The translations under genes were made by a program, and so were the position numbers. The notes beneath the pieces were generated by a model, which was given only the letters and a program-made list of their open reading frames with translations, made no database searches and was not told where the DNA came from. This document shows positions 33,801 to 41,294 of a stretch of 64,000 bases of DNA, in pieces. This DNA comes from Colias croceus (taxonomy: Eukaryota; Arthropoda; Insecta; Lepidoptera; Pieridae): assembly GCF_905220415.1 (NCBI RefSeq), contig NC_059564.1, positions 1,314,501 to 1,378,500 of the forward strand, given 5' to 3'. Numbering within the stretch: the stretch's first letter is position 1; each line of letters starts with the position of its first letter.

Positions 33801-35603
33801 AGTGTTGGTAGCTCTCTAGGATTTTTCAATGACTCGATGTAATCGTTATGAGTGTCGGTATCTAATTTAATCGCTAAGATATGAACGATCATCGGGTCCC
33901 ACGTGCTTGTATCAACACCAAGGTTTTTAATGGCATTCAGGCATTCCTTTGTCGCATCGTGCATGTTTTTTATTTGTCCGAGCGATTGCTGCTGCATGTT
34001 GGGTAGGCCTAAAATTACATTTATGTGAGATGTAAAAATAAGCTTTTTATTCTCGTACCTGTGATTTAATATTTCCCAACAGGAAGTATAATTTTGTGAG
34101 CTTATAGATAAATGCTGTATGAGGCGTTCTGCCTCGCCTTTGACCTTACTTTTCAGATACTGCATTTTTTGGGCACTAGATAAGGAAGGATTAAGATGAA
34201 CAGCTTCGTTGAATAAATTTTTAAAAGATACCCATTGCTGATAGTTTCCATTGAAAATCGGAATGTCAACCTTCGGTGTGATATTTTCTCTGTTTGAGAC
34301 TGACCAGAGCTTTGTGTTTATCGCTTCTTTAAGGTTGTTGAAAATGCTTTCGTGGCGAGTGAAAGAATTCTCGTATTCAACGTCTTCCCCGTCCAGAATG
34401 CTGTCGATTTCCCAATGAAGGGAGTCAATAACGCTCCATCGGGAATTTAACTGTTGCAGGGCATCCTCGAATTTCCACTTAGTGGATATTTTTTCAACAT
34501 CGATACTTGTTACAGTTCTTTTAAAAGCCTTAAAGTTAATTGCTTGTTTATGTAATAATTCATCAAGTTTGCTCGATGTACCTTGCGATTTAAATGATGG
34601 CTGAGGATTTAAATCCTGTTGCTGCTTACTTGTTCCCGGCTGAGTCAATAAGCCAGGTGTTGCAGGTCTCATAGCGCTTTCCTTGCCTTCCGCTGGCAAG
34701 TGCCGCGTTATATAAGAACGTGTTTCATAATAAAAATCGGCCGTTCGCTTATAAATGTTGTTGCTAAAATATTCATGTGATTTATCGTCATATTCACATA
34801 TTTTAATATGATTGCATTGAAATTCTTGCCAGTAAGAATCTAACACACTTAATCGCTTATTAATATGAGCCGGGGTCTTGCGTTCGACACCGTCTTTCTT
34901 AAAATTGATTTGGAGCTTTTCTATCGCTTCGATGATCATGTTTTGGCTAGCTACTAGATCTTCCATGATGAAAATGCTACTTCGCTTCGATAGATAGTAT
35001 AAGTAAAAAGCTGTGGACTCACCGCTGCTGCTGGAACTTACGTGGCAGTTCCCACTACACGAGTTACGCTTTAACACACGCGAATGGGTCCTGCTTACGG
35101 TTAAGCTCGAAGGACCATAAAGATGTACGGTTCGTACACCTGAGGATGTGCTGCTGCTGATAATAAAACTAAGCTGCTAATATTATATGCTTTAATGATG
35201 CTATGCTGTTATGCTGAGTTACACACGTACGCGGCTCGCGACGTTTTAATGTGAACTAACGCTATATGAAAATGAAAATGCTGTGACATACAAAAAATGA
35301 TGATGTTGCGCTTTGAACGGTTGCACCGTACAATGTTGCTTGAAGAATAATTTGACAAAAAAAAAGAATGATTGCCTTTAATATAATAATGTATTGCTCT
35401 TATATTTTTCTGTTTTTTTTCTACAGTATTTTACTTACCAAAGTCCATATAGTAAATAACCTAGGTTGTAGTTTCTTTAAAATTATTAAATCTTGATCCA
35501 TTTTAATATGTGGTTCTACAAATATAGCGAGATATATTAAATTTCCAGTGTGCATTATTATTGTAAATATATACGCGTATATCCTATGGTGTGCGTACTC
35601 CAT
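21861..35603 (-). CDS. AIG1/ADTRP-like membrane hydrolase, copy A (4 coding exons)
   Basis: Exons on the minus strand: 35603-35439 (ATG, 55 codons), 28850-28704 (49 codons), 22897-22677 (221 nt, ends in phase 2) and 22095-21861 (to TGA); 255 aa. The start ATG follows a TTTCAG acceptor by seven bases, so a 5' UTR intron is likely. The family (PF04750) comprises multipass membrane serine/threonine-type lipid hydrolases; in vertebrate members the catalytic pair is Thr and His. Here LFTIWTL holds Thr51, NHILHT holds the conserved His region, and GIWIYPI is the family C-terminal motif. The tail differs from copy B: after RERR it reads through a Lys/Arg-rich stretch to a hydrophobic end. Intron 1 carries a BEL/Pao element and intron 2 a Jockey element at the exon-2 donor. 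The coding frame is intact; expression is unknown. Confidence 0.85.
22240..22341. repeat. (ATTTC)n microsatellite
   Basis: About 100 bases of ATTTC pentamers interrupted by CATT units, in intron 3 of copy A. It is absent at the matching place in copy B. Confidence 0.9.
22948..23091. repeat. GTGCCGAGCACACGTGTCA repeat in intron 2 of copy A
   Basis: Begins GTGCCGAGCACACGTGTCAG, with inverted inner ends GAAGTGAAACTTCTT / AAGAAGTTTCACTTC. Sister copy: about 42572-42805 in copy B. A second pair lies upstream of exon 1 (35808-35935 and 44507-44660), so both insertions predate the duplication. Confidence 0.65.
23437..26442 (-). CDS. Jockey ORF2: endonuclease and reverse transcriptase
   Basis: 1001 aa from the ATG that overlaps the ORF1 stop (TAATG at 26444-26440). 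The N-terminal APE-type endonuclease shows VVTFNADGL, VLVMQETFLKP, LAGDLNCKHWNWN (~142-153) and SDHRPV (~218-223). The reverse transcriptase (~495-760) shows YRPISLLSSLGKIYE, VFFDVAKAFDKVWH, GVPQGSVLSPLLF and the catalytic FADDTAL (~682-688). It nicks target DNA and copies the element RNA by target-primed reverse transcription in the nucleus. The open frame extends 12 codons upstream of this ATG without an ATG, so the UAAUG start is preferred. No frameshift or stop; no RNase H domain recognised. Confidence 0.93.
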   Translation of the reverse strand: MATTSRIKPRAISVVTFNADGLLKQTNLVRDFVTRRRVDVLVMQETFLKPFNRNPRLANYMLVRNDRVNSPLGGTLIYYRRALHCTPIDTPPLINLEATVIKVSMTGHQPVIIASVYLSPSKTILESDLRALLALGDSVILAGDLNCKHWNWNSSYENANGKRLDRLTDLLNVTVVGPLEPTHFPKITGHRQDVLDVAVMRNVTLQLRSVETLHELDSDHRPVLFELGPPDSTTVEYMTKVDWRKLHEALQPVDSPELESVPDKIDTVVEALDAVSSVTSHIQSKIEYASRRVPVGLGHRLDLPPDVRRLVGDKNAATRAYDRAPTDENRRILRSLQREVRERIQELRNERWDSLLSELSPSHTAYWRLARSLKSDGIAATPPLIRPNQPPAFDDFEKAECLADSLEEQCSPSLDLTDPTHINVVNQEIARLTASPRTDAEPLSPTTATEVKSLIKSLASRKSPGGDSIPNRALKSLPPALIALLVATFNCLLANCTFPAKWKEAIVIGIHKPGKPRNVASSYRPISLLSSLGKIYERIISKRLWDAVIAKKLLPDEQFGFRRAHSCPHQVHRITEYILAGLTRLRPHRTGAVFFDVAKAFDKVWHNGLIYKLYTLGVPDSLVFIIRDFLSNRSFRYRLDGTLSSSRPIQAGVPQGSVLSPLLFALYTSDIPKHDKVQLSLFADDTALYVSSPYRKRIAPLLRSATDALGKWFRKWGITVNPDKSAAVLFRRGGPEAIDSVKLYGQAIPWQKHTKFLGVTLDAHMSFKAHIKAVRKKASYVLSRLYYLINRRSKMSLRNKVTLYKTVVRPILTYSSVVFAHCASSSIHKLQTIQSRFMRTATGAPWFVRNVDLHRDLELPTIAQWMKQASKRYFDKAKNHPNPLVTKAIAYVAEPDPTHRRRRPRHVLDDSDDDITKANARLDSAIEAQRRTNRDTAHTTAESVHRLRRRRRGPLFRVPAPTRVSARPIRALLASSTQATAQAEVRGPRQGGTPLCMSLPG
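26442..27992 (-). CDS. Jockey ORF1: gag-like nucleic-acid-binding protein
   Basis: 516 aa. The N-terminal third is low-complexity (Pro/Ala/Ser-rich, with a basic KYKKKRKLKD patch ~98-106). A PRE_C2HC-like region (~225-290; AVIKGIPKEISADQVFDDLK) follows. Three zinc knuckles come next: CHRCQLYGHSARNC (313-326), CVKCLGDHGTEDC (332-344) and CVLCETSGHPANYRGC (358-373). The C-terminal 130 residues are Pro-rich, then helical (NYIKDLNLDEVNLVVRKL). ORF1 proteins of this clade coat element RNA and are needed for transposition. Its stop codon shares one base with the ORF2 start, which fits termination-reinitiation. Confidence 0.92.
   Translation of the reverse strand: MSDTFEDLDVKAFMAFLVRENPEILRDYKARSTAGAQKRAAPVAQPQRDSPESPPLSPVAVEAGFEAPTGMECESAPHSPAASEAESSDSSDGFETVKYKKKRKLKDSAPPAKRNATVRDSSRAEPSRAPPAPQASAPQAPADPTAGNTATATRKPPSPPPVYVRDKSAWLKISAHLDSEGISFKARPTKDNIRVQLKTSTDHRVFTAYLRAENIIGGHSFPLPEERSLRAVIKGIPKEISADQVFDDLKSQGFPVQECFRMHNRVSKVAYDMVLAVLDRTPKGKDIFKMRHCCKLSGLKVETPDSHSYIRQCHRCQLYGHSARNCFSRPRCVKCLGDHGTEDCTRSKDLPNEDPPSCVLCETSGHPANYRGCPKAPKHRAGGRQKANKPRGIARAGAQPPQPKPVFIPAPPPKTNAWTKPPSLVTQAQSSVAVPPPAAPAIHTAPKPSAKVHTPELDSPDESFANLIYLMNYIKDLNLDEVNLVVRKLKQSKSNIESLKILAAHWELVTKLQNTP
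28858..28955 (+). mobile_element. Helitron 3' fragment next to exon 2 of copy A
   Basis: CACGCGAAGACCGACATCCG and GACGGAGTCGCGGGCGGAAG-CTAG|T match the complement of 56159-56260. It lies a few bases upstream of the exon 2 acceptor of copy A and is not seen at the matching place in copy B. Confidence 0.65.
28993..29201 (-). repeat. BEL/Pao 3' LTR
   Basis: 209 bp starting TG and ending CA; by eye it is the same as 35124-35332. It contains AATAAAACTAAGCTGC-type sequence and a TACACACGTACGCGGC segment. Confidence 0.93.
29202..30211 (-). other. BEL/Pao non-coding region between pol and the 3' LTR
   Basis: About 1 kb without a credible ORF. It holds two direct copies of ACACACATTGCTCTGCTTTT (29389-29445) and a strikingly GC-rich block (about 29500-29585) unlike anything else in the element. 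It could be regulatory sequence, a captured segment or a nested insertion; no env-like ORF is seen. Confidence 0.5.
30212..34966 (-). CDS. BEL/Pao Gag-Pol polyprotein lacking the RNase H region
   Basis: 1584 aa from the first ATG (34966); the frame is open slightly further upstream without an ATG. Domains in order: coiled N-terminus; DUF1759-type gag region (IPIFNGNYQQWVSFK ~237); Cys/His knuckles (CPICNNNHAIIYC, CQNCLYNHNGNKC, CRVCNENHHTLVH ~461-524); aspartic protease (ALIDQGSQTSLI, Asp ~583); Pao-type RT (FIADIEKMFRQI; FYMDDLLSG, ~980); integrase with an HxxC finger (HLYNCVICKRH) and DDE residues (GVDFTG, YSDNGTNF, GGLWEAAVKS); C-terminal DUF5641-like region. Directly after ALGLSWNAKE (~1053) the chain jumps to VVTKNNNISANFI. 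The connection and RNase H segment usual in BEL/Pao (several hundred residues) is absent, yet the frame stays open. Probably defective. Confidence 0.88.
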   Translation of the reverse strand: MEDLVASQNMIIEAIEKLQINFKKDGVERKTPAHINKRLSVLDSYWQEFQCNHIKICEYDDKSHEYFSNNIYKRTADFYYETRSYITRHLPAEGKESAMRPATPGLLTQPGTSKQQQDLNPQPSFKSQGTSSKLDELLHKQAINFKAFKRTVTSIDVEKISTKWKFEDALQQLNSRWSVIDSLHWEIDSILDGEDVEYENSFTRHESIFNNLKEAINTKLWSVSNRENITPKVDIPIFNGNYQQWVSFKNLFNEAVHLNPSLSSAQKMQYLKSKVKGEAERLIQHLSISSQNYTSCWEILNHRYENKKLIFTSHINVILGLPNMQQQSLGQIKNMHDATKECLNAIKNLGVDTSTWDPMIVHILAIKLDTDTHNDYIESLKNPRELPTLQEFLSFLEMKFTALESSKRKQEPPKTFQHPQKPTPAAYPKAFQKSHLFKSFASNYNNSSQNGKGINYTTQNCPICNNNHAIIYCNKFAESQPKLQLQTITRLQLCQNCLYNHNGNKCFSTKRCRVCNENHHTLVHEAFAQRTSQSTASTASPENQLKNSSHVSLDNTQEILLATAQVSVQAADGSSLVMRALIDQGSQTSLITENAAQRLGLPRQQCKGVILGLGAKENTCKGFMNIQISSQYSDYSLNTGVFIMNHAVNNLPNKSFSKPAWSFIDDIHLADPEFYRRRPVDLLLGADVYSSIIMEGIIKQSESIPVAQQTRLGWILCGNVKSFQCNVVMVDVDSLQKFWSIEDINEDIDISQEDYQCIQQYKSTTTRQSDGKYVVRLPLHPDADEKLGLSKTKACAQFYQLERKLQKDDNLFDKYKSFINEYKELGHMHLTIARNMKPTYYMPHHGVHRADSSTTSLRVVFNASEKTSTGVSLNDVMYRGPNLQQDILLLILNWRQYPYAFIADIEKMFRQILISKQDQRYQQIVWRENPNQPLKEYTLSTVTYGTKAAPFLAMMTLKQLAKDECNRYPIAARVLEEQFYMDDLLSGAFDIISAKQLQRDLIDLLKSGGFNLRKWSANESSLLEDVDKAENLASDTHNFKHQESTKALGLSWNAKEAKKILSNVVTKNNNISANFISDFINKYSSFTYASRILAWILRISSSVTKQNYLTIQALQNSQSKIIKAIQYLEFSQEINDINSLSRVDSKSKLLCLNPFLDEQGLLRVGGRLKNSNISYNMKHPYIIPQSSHFTNLLIDLAHKSTFHGGARLTNSWLRQRYWILGGNRAVKKHLYNCVICKRHSPVKQLQIMGDLPGARTNPTRPFYHTGVDFTGHVEVKSSKGRGIKTSKGYVAVFICMVTKAIHLELVSDLSSSTFLAALRRLAARRGTPRHLYSDNGTNFVGASKILANEFIDQQSILTENFFTEISEMQIEWHFNAPSWPSAGGLWEAAVKSLKYHLRRVLGDQKLTYEEFATLLYQLEACLNSRPLSPLSEDPDDLAYLTPSHFLASGPILTIIETERDERTRWQLTQKIFSDIWKRWRAEYLTSLSARSKWKTSKPNIKLNDIVIIHDALLPPGKWALGRVIELHPGSDGYVRVVSVKTKTGIIKRPVIKLSILPVNTEETNQQNHTSNSSPASTPKKAHSN
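35124..35332 (-). repeat. BEL/Pao 5' LTR
   Basis: 209 bp, matching 28993-29201 by eye along its whole length, followed by the ATGTT duplication. As the upstream LTR on the minus strand it should hold the element promoter. Confidence 0.93.
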
Positions 35604-35807
35604 TTTGTTTCTGAAATATATAAAAATTAATAATAAATTAGTTGGTAGCTAATAGCTATCTTCAAATATTATAGCTCTTACTATAACCACGTATTAAGGA
35701 TGTTATTAGTGCTATAGTTTCGAAAATACTGACTTATTTCTTAAAAAGCTCATAAGACTAAATAAATGAAATAAATCTTGTTTATAAAACTAAAAAAAAG
35801 TAGCGAG

Positions 35808-35935
35808 TGTGCCGAGCACACGTGTCATTAGTGAAAATTGTCGCCTTACTCCATAACGTGACGGTATTGCCATGACGCGACCTTGAAATTTTACTCTCAA
35901 CGCGCTTAAAGAAGTATCACTTCAAAAACGCTTTC
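35808..35935. repeat. GTGCCGAGCACACGTGTCA repeat upstream of copy A
   Basis: Same family as 22948-23091 and sister to 44507-44660. It is followed at 35972-36095 by a second dispersed repeat (AGTGGGTCAAAATCGAGTCT) shared with 44676-44790 and, inverted, with 51506-51625. Confidence 0.6.
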
Positions 35936-36317
35936 AAAAGATTAAATCATTGTACTCTCACCGAGTATTATGATAAGTGTACAAAGTTTGAATTAAATCT
36001 GTCAGTTAAAAGTGGGTCAAAATCGAGTCTTAAGAATCAGTTACATACAAACATACAAGCATACAGGTTAAGCTAGTAAAAGCGTGTTAAAATAGAATTA
36101 ATGCTTAAACCCCATTCGGATTCTGGACTTATATAAATCAAAAGTATTAATAAGGCTATCAGGAAATTTATCAGGAAATCATGAAATACAAAAGATTTAT
36201 ATGTCTATGAAAATTTGATTGTAAATTTCTGTTATCATTACTATGAGTAATATTAAAACTATGCACAAAAAGTCACATTAATATAGAACCGACAACACAT
36301 AATATATAAAATAATAA

Positions 36318-36484
36318 AAAAGACGTGTGGCACTCAGGGACTGCCACGGTAAAGCTATTGCATAGCATGCCTTCAAGCCACAACTCCGTGCCCGTCGGAG
36401 TGAGGAGCGTGAGGTTTTTTCGTTACGGAATTTCTGGATTCTGTCCCCGCGCTCAAGGCCCGCGATAGAAGCTATGCAATAGCT
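36318..36484. mobile_element. Dispersed short element, GTGGCACTCGGGGACTGCCG family, copy 2
   Basis: 167 bp, absent from the matching place in unit B (about 45345: AATAAAAAAACAATAAAAAC). TAA is repeated at both sides. Internal inverted pair: AAGCTATTGCATAGC and GCTATGCAATAGCTT. Confidence 0.65.
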
Positions 36485-36832
36485 TAACAATAAAAACACA
36501 TTATTACACATAGGTAGATAATTTACAATATTGTCTTATTTATAGACATAGGAAAAAAATAAGTTACTTCAATCAAAACTATAACTGTCTTACCACAAAA
36601 AACTTTAGACAGGGCTTAACTTTAAGCGCGGGTTCCTTTTAATCTGGTTTTGTAGTATTTCACATAGACAACTGTTAAAGTCACAGATCCCTGGTTTAAA
36701 GTTAGTTTGTGTTTAAATTGTTTTGATCTGAGCAAAAGGAGTTTAAGAATTTGAGGAAAAAAAGGAGTTTAATTAAATGTAGTAGTAGTATTTCAAATAA
36801 CTCAAATAAATTTTCTACTTACCAAAATAAAA

Positions 36833-36899
36833 ATTCATCATCCAAAATTCATTGCAACATAGTTTCGGATAACAAACACGCGCAGCCATTACAAGCACA
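36833..36899 (-). other. Possible orphan first coding exon
   Basis: On the minus strand ATGGCTGCGCGTGTTTGTTA opens a 22-codon frame (MAARVCYPKLCCNEFWMMNF ...) ending at a strong GTAAGTAG donor. It cannot join copy A exon 1 in frame, so it would be a 5' UTR exon, part of an unseen gene, or chance. Unit B has related but decayed sequence near 45690 without the donor. Confidence 0.2.
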
Positions 36900-37230
36900 A
36901 TAGTTTACTTTGTGATGCATTTAAATTATCACCAATTAAACAAAATACAGTGATGTTAACTACGTACGAGCACCCCTCGCTTACTAATACGGGTTTGTCG
37001 CATTTGGACTTTGGTGCACTTCGCAAAATGAGAAAAAACTTGTACACCATGCTCAAATGGTGAACTTAGCAACTGGTGCACTTCTCAAATGGTACACTTC
37101 GCAATTGGTGCACTTCTCAATTGGTGCACTTCGCAAAATGAGCACTTTTTAAGATGAGTGAAGATTTGGAAAAATTGTTTAAAAATGAAAGAATATTTGT
37201 TTTTGCGTAGGTTATTTTCTTAAAAATACA

Positions 37231-38486
37231 ATCAAACTTTTAAGTAAGGTGACTAATTTCTTAACTCTTGCGCACTGTAGTGGAGCGTTGGAGCGGGTGA
37301 AAACAATGAAATTTCTCGGATTAAACGTAGACGACAATTGTAACTGGAAGGCGCAATGTGAAGTGATGGCTGGGAAAGTGAATAGGTTTGTCTTTGCGTT
37401 AAGGAGATTGAGAAAAACTGTAACTTTTAATGCTGCACTAACTGCATATCACAGCTATGTTACCTCAGTTTTAAGGTATGGGATTACATTTTGGGGTAAC
37501 TCTACCAATGTTTTCAACGTATTTTATTTTTCATTTGTCAACATTAAGTAAAAACTTTCTTTTGTAACTAATTACTATTGAACTATTCTGATGTAATGTA
37601 TCGGGAAGGCACAGACTCCTGAAACACAGCGAAAGCTATATGTACGTAGTATATATCTGTCAACTGTGTATATTGGGAGTCTGGGGTCTATATTATGATG
37701 TAAGGAACCTTGTTCAATGAATGATTTTTTTTTTCGCACAAAAAAGTGTATTTAAGAGCTCTGTGTAATATTGGCCCTCTTGATTCTTGCAGACCTCAAT
37801 TCAAAGAAAAACGTCACTTAACACACTGGTTTGTATATATTGGAAATATATGTGTTTGTAAAAAAAGCACGGTGAACTCTTCAAACCAACCAAAAACAAT
37901 TCACAATTGGGTTTTAGGGATCCTACTCGCAAGTCGCAACAGTCTCATGATGATCATTTCGGAGAGATACATGTCATCTTTCATGGGACGCTTTGTGCGT
38001 TCAAAGCGACAGGTTTACACTTTACGCATAGGGTGTCTCATCAACTGATAATAATTAGTATATTTTTAATATTTACTAACATTAGTTAATAAGTCACGTA
38101 CTAACATGGATTTCTGTAATCTAATTGTTTAAATAAATAAATAAAAATACTCGCCTATTGATGCCAAACTGTAAATCTAAACTTTTTCAAAACAATGCTA
38201 GTGTGATGTGCAAAGGTATATTAATTAATCACATTCCAAAAGAACTGCGTGAAATGCCAAAGAATTTAATGCATAGAAAATTGAAAATATGGTTAGCGGA
38301 AAAATATTTATGAATTTTTTAAATCGTGATATTAATAAAAACGTGTTAATTTTAATGTATGTATATATATATAATCTGCAATGTAATCGTGAAAAAGCTG
38401 TATGCCAATAGTTCGGCGAATTGTGTGGACTATCATGAGACCGTGTATTTACCAGGATTCTGACAAATAAATAATTTGAATTTGAA
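37231..38486 (+). pseudogene. Non-LTR reverse transcriptase remnant between the duplication units
   Basis: 37249-37520 encodes an RT thumb-like segment: KFLGLNVDDNCNWKAQ ... FALRRLRKTVTFNAALTAYH ... SVLRYGITFWGNST. Around 37746-37850 it resumes, LYLRALCNIGPLDSCRPQFK. At 38158-38313 the C-terminus appears (NHIPKELREMPKNLMHRKLK ... WLAEKYL stop). A 3' UTR follows, ending in (AATTTG)n-like repeats at about 38475. The palm with the catalytic Asp motif is missing. Two foreign stretches interrupt it (about 37540-37740 and 37900-38150). Inactive 5'-truncated fossil, possibly of the Jockey/CR1-like groups. Confidence 0.7.
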
Positions 38487-38729
38487 TGTGACTAATCATC
38501 CACGGAGTAGGCTGTATGAAACTTTCTATAATGTACATATTTTTGTGTAACGATATATTTATTTTGGTCTTTATTATTTATTAGCAAGTCAACCCGGCTC
38601 CGCTCGGGTATACACGGTATTTGTTTGATTAATTAATAATTGTTTGTATTGTATTCATTTCATTTCCTTTATTGTAATTGTAATGATGTATTCTAGTTTT
38701 AAATACACGATAGTTTTAGGCACAGATAA

Positions 38730-38966
38730 TCTATACTATATACTACATATAATAATTATAATAAAGAGGAAAGGTTTGTAATTAAGTATGTATGTATGGT
38801 TATCACGCATAAACTACTGGACCGATTTCAAAAATTCTTTAACCATTAGAAAGTTCCATCTTCACTGAGCAACATAGGCTAGGTTTTATCCAGGAAATCC
38901 CACAGGAACGGGCACTATGCGGGTTTTTCTTTGAAAACGCTTGCGAAGCCGCAGGCGGAAAGCTAG
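38730..38966 (+). mobile_element. Non-autonomous Helitron
   Basis: TCTATACTATATAC start, GGAAAGGTTTGTAATTAAGT, ACCGATTTCAAAAATTCTTT, and a TGCGAAGCCGCAGGCGGAAA-GCTAG|T end. Confidence 0.65.
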
Positions 38967-39481
38967 TCATAGATAAATATTTCTTCGTTTCTTACACATC
39001 TCATTCCATTATCTCTCCTAAATCACAATTAAAAGTCTTATCATTAACTATTCGTTGTTTAAAAAAAATATCAATGCGATGATTAAAAAAAAATTGTGTT
39101 CGTTACAATAATATAATATCGTAATAGGTATATGATAATGTGATAAGGTATATACACTCGGTATGTTGAAAACTAAGAGCAATTAACCTATAGAGTACTT
39201 GTATCGAGCGTATACAATTTACATATATTTGTTTCTCTCTATCTAAAGAAAACGTCGTATGAAAGAATGAGACAGCTATAGACAACAAGCTACGTTTCAA
39301 CATAGTCATGGCACCATTTTTACTATAGGTACGTATTTAGATAGATAGAAGGTGATAGTGATGGGATGTGCTTCAATCGATAAAATCGTGAATGTATTTT
39401 GCATTTACGGTTTCGTGAAATAATAAATAATAAAAAAACAAAACTTATAATTAATTTCAGTTGAATACATTATTTGTTTAA

Positions 39482-39654
39482 TCCTACGTATATAATAAAT
39501 GCAAAATTATGTGAGAAGGGATGTTACTCTTTCACTGCGGAACCGATTACAATGAAATTTTGTACATACACACATAGGTTAGGTTTTATCCCGGAAATCC
39601 CACGTGAACGGGAACTGTGCAGGATTTTCTTTAAAAACGCGGGCGGAAAGTTAG
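39482..39654 (+). mobile_element. Degraded Helitron
   Basis: TCCTACGTATATAATAAATG start and TTTATCCCGGAAATCCCACG core. The 3' end is mutated to GTTAG, and part of the hairpin is lost. Confidence 0.55.
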
Positions 39655-39823
39655 TACATTATAAAAGAAATTTTAAAACTTGAAATGTAATTTAAAATAA
39701 AGAAGGAAATGATGATAAAGTTAAAGGAGTGAGAAGAAAGGCACAGTCAGCATGAAGGAATCATGCAGCATTTTAACAAGTTAATAAAAGGACAGTCTTA
39801 ATGAAAACATTTTCCTAACATCC

Positions 39824-39974
39824 TACTAATAAATCGAAAGTTTGTGAGGATGGATGTTTGTTACTCTTTCACGCGAATACTACTAAACCGATTACAATGA
39901 AATTTGGAAAAATTACTTTTGATCCCGTAAATCCAACAGGAATGGGAACTATGCGGGTTTTTCTTTGAAAACGC
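39824..39974 (+). mobile_element. Helitron lacking its 3' end
   Basis: TCCTACTAATAAATCGAAAG start and CTTTGAAAACGC end, without hairpin or CTAG. Confidence 0.5.
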
Positions 39975-41294
39975 ATGTATATTAAGTATGTATTTCAATA
40001 GTAGTTTCTCATCTATGAGAACTATCATTTAATCAACCGTTTAATTTTCACATAGTTACACATTTAAAGTAGGTAACTTATGTGTAAAAAATTTCAAAAT
40101 AAAAAATTCACTCTCTTTAATCAAATGTATTTATTATCTACAGGAACAAAAAAAAAACGTAAGCGTAAGATTGCACAATTCTTCTAGAGTATCCATCTTG
40201 ATAACACGTAGGCTCGAAATGCAGTGAACACAATATTGCAAATTGTGGCGGCGTCCAATCAACTCATGTCTCACGTTTTATACCCATTTTTTATTTAGCT
40301 CTGGAAATCTAAAACAAAATGAATTTATTAATAATCTGAAAGAGAAATTAATAAACAACAAACGAAAACTAAAACACATAGGGCAAATAAAACAACCACG
40401 TGGTATGTTTTATTTTCCTGCGGTAAAAAATTTACATCTATTATTTGCAACAACAACTACATATAAATCTGATTTATGAAACAAAATAAATAAATCAACG
40501 TTAATATGAAATAGATTTTTTGTCATAAATCGATAATATACGCTAGATGTATTACAACACTACGGTGGTAAACAAAATGCCAAACGTGATATTATTGTGA
40601 CGTTTTTTAAAAATTATTTCATTATTTTATATTCCACAACCCCATAAAGTGGGTAAATGTTACAGTTACAACATAAAATTACAAAAAAGCGCTTGATAAA
40701 ACCTTCAAATAGGTTTAAAACATAAATATTTATCAATTTGCTGAAAATCACTTACCGATGGTAAGATATTTTTACATTGTTTTTATCCAAAACTCCCATT
40801 CGACTAGTGATAGCCGGTTGCTAAACATACAATAGTTATTTTAGCACACTGACAAATAAAAAGAAACACTGTACACTTTATATTTTCTAAATATTTCGTT
40901 AAAAACACTTGACGCACTGAGCCCACCAGCTGGTTGGAAAACAAACTGACTGCCGGCGCGCTACGTTTGAAGACAGTGCAGATACTCTATCGCTATCTCA
41001 ATCTGGCTTATGCTGTTATTGACTAAGAGTAAGTAGATTAGAAAATATGTATTTTGTTCTGTCTTAATATAAGAACTCTATAGGTTAATTGCTCTTAGGT
41101 TGAAAACCTAAAAAAATACAGATGAAAAAAAGATGGATGAAATATATGAGTATGAGGGAAATAAAAACTCAGCTAACAATAAAAATATAAAATTTATTAA
41201 TATAATGTTTACTATAAAGAGGAATCTTAATCACTAAATCGTATAAGTACTGTGTAACCATTTTTTTTATTAATATATTTCTTTTTTTTCACAT
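39975..41294. other. Intergenic DNA downstream of copy B
   Basis: AT-rich, no exon recognised. The part from about 41090 matches unit A near 20870 (TTGAAAACCTAAAAAAATA). A minus-strand AATAAA about 25 bases past the copy B stop is a likely poly-A signal. Confidence 0.4.

Larger units (their letters stand above)
28993..35332 (-). mobile_element. BEL/Pao LTR retrotransposon, internally deleted
   Basis: A 6340-bp element with two 209-bp LTRs (TGTACGG...CCGTACA) that look identical, flanked by the 5-bp target duplication ATGTT (28988-28992 and 35333-35337). Copy B keeps the empty site: AATTACT-ATGTT-GCTTGAAG around 44113. One long minus-strand ORF lies inside. After the 5' LTR the minus strand reads TCTTTA-TGGTCCTTCGAGC, a TGG-initiated primer-binding-site candidate. 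Pol lacks the RNase H region. It lies in intron 1 of copy A, in the sense direction. Confidence 0.93.
18799..36724. repeat. Segmental duplication, unit A
   Basis: The left edge (ACTAATCGTCCACGGAATAG) and right edge (CTGTTAAAGTCACAGATCCC ... GTTTAAATTG) match unit B at 38490 and 45593 in direct orientation. All four coding exons and much intron sequence of copy A match copy B. Unit A is about 18 kb and unit B about 7 kb. The difference is largely accounted for by the Jockey, BEL/Pao and composite MITE insertions in A. Confidence 0.8.

Noticed and set aside
37746..38048. 100-codon plus-strand ORF as an independent gene.
   Set aside because: Its first part is the C-terminal RT segment of the decayed non-LTR element and the rest runs into unrelated repeat sequence.
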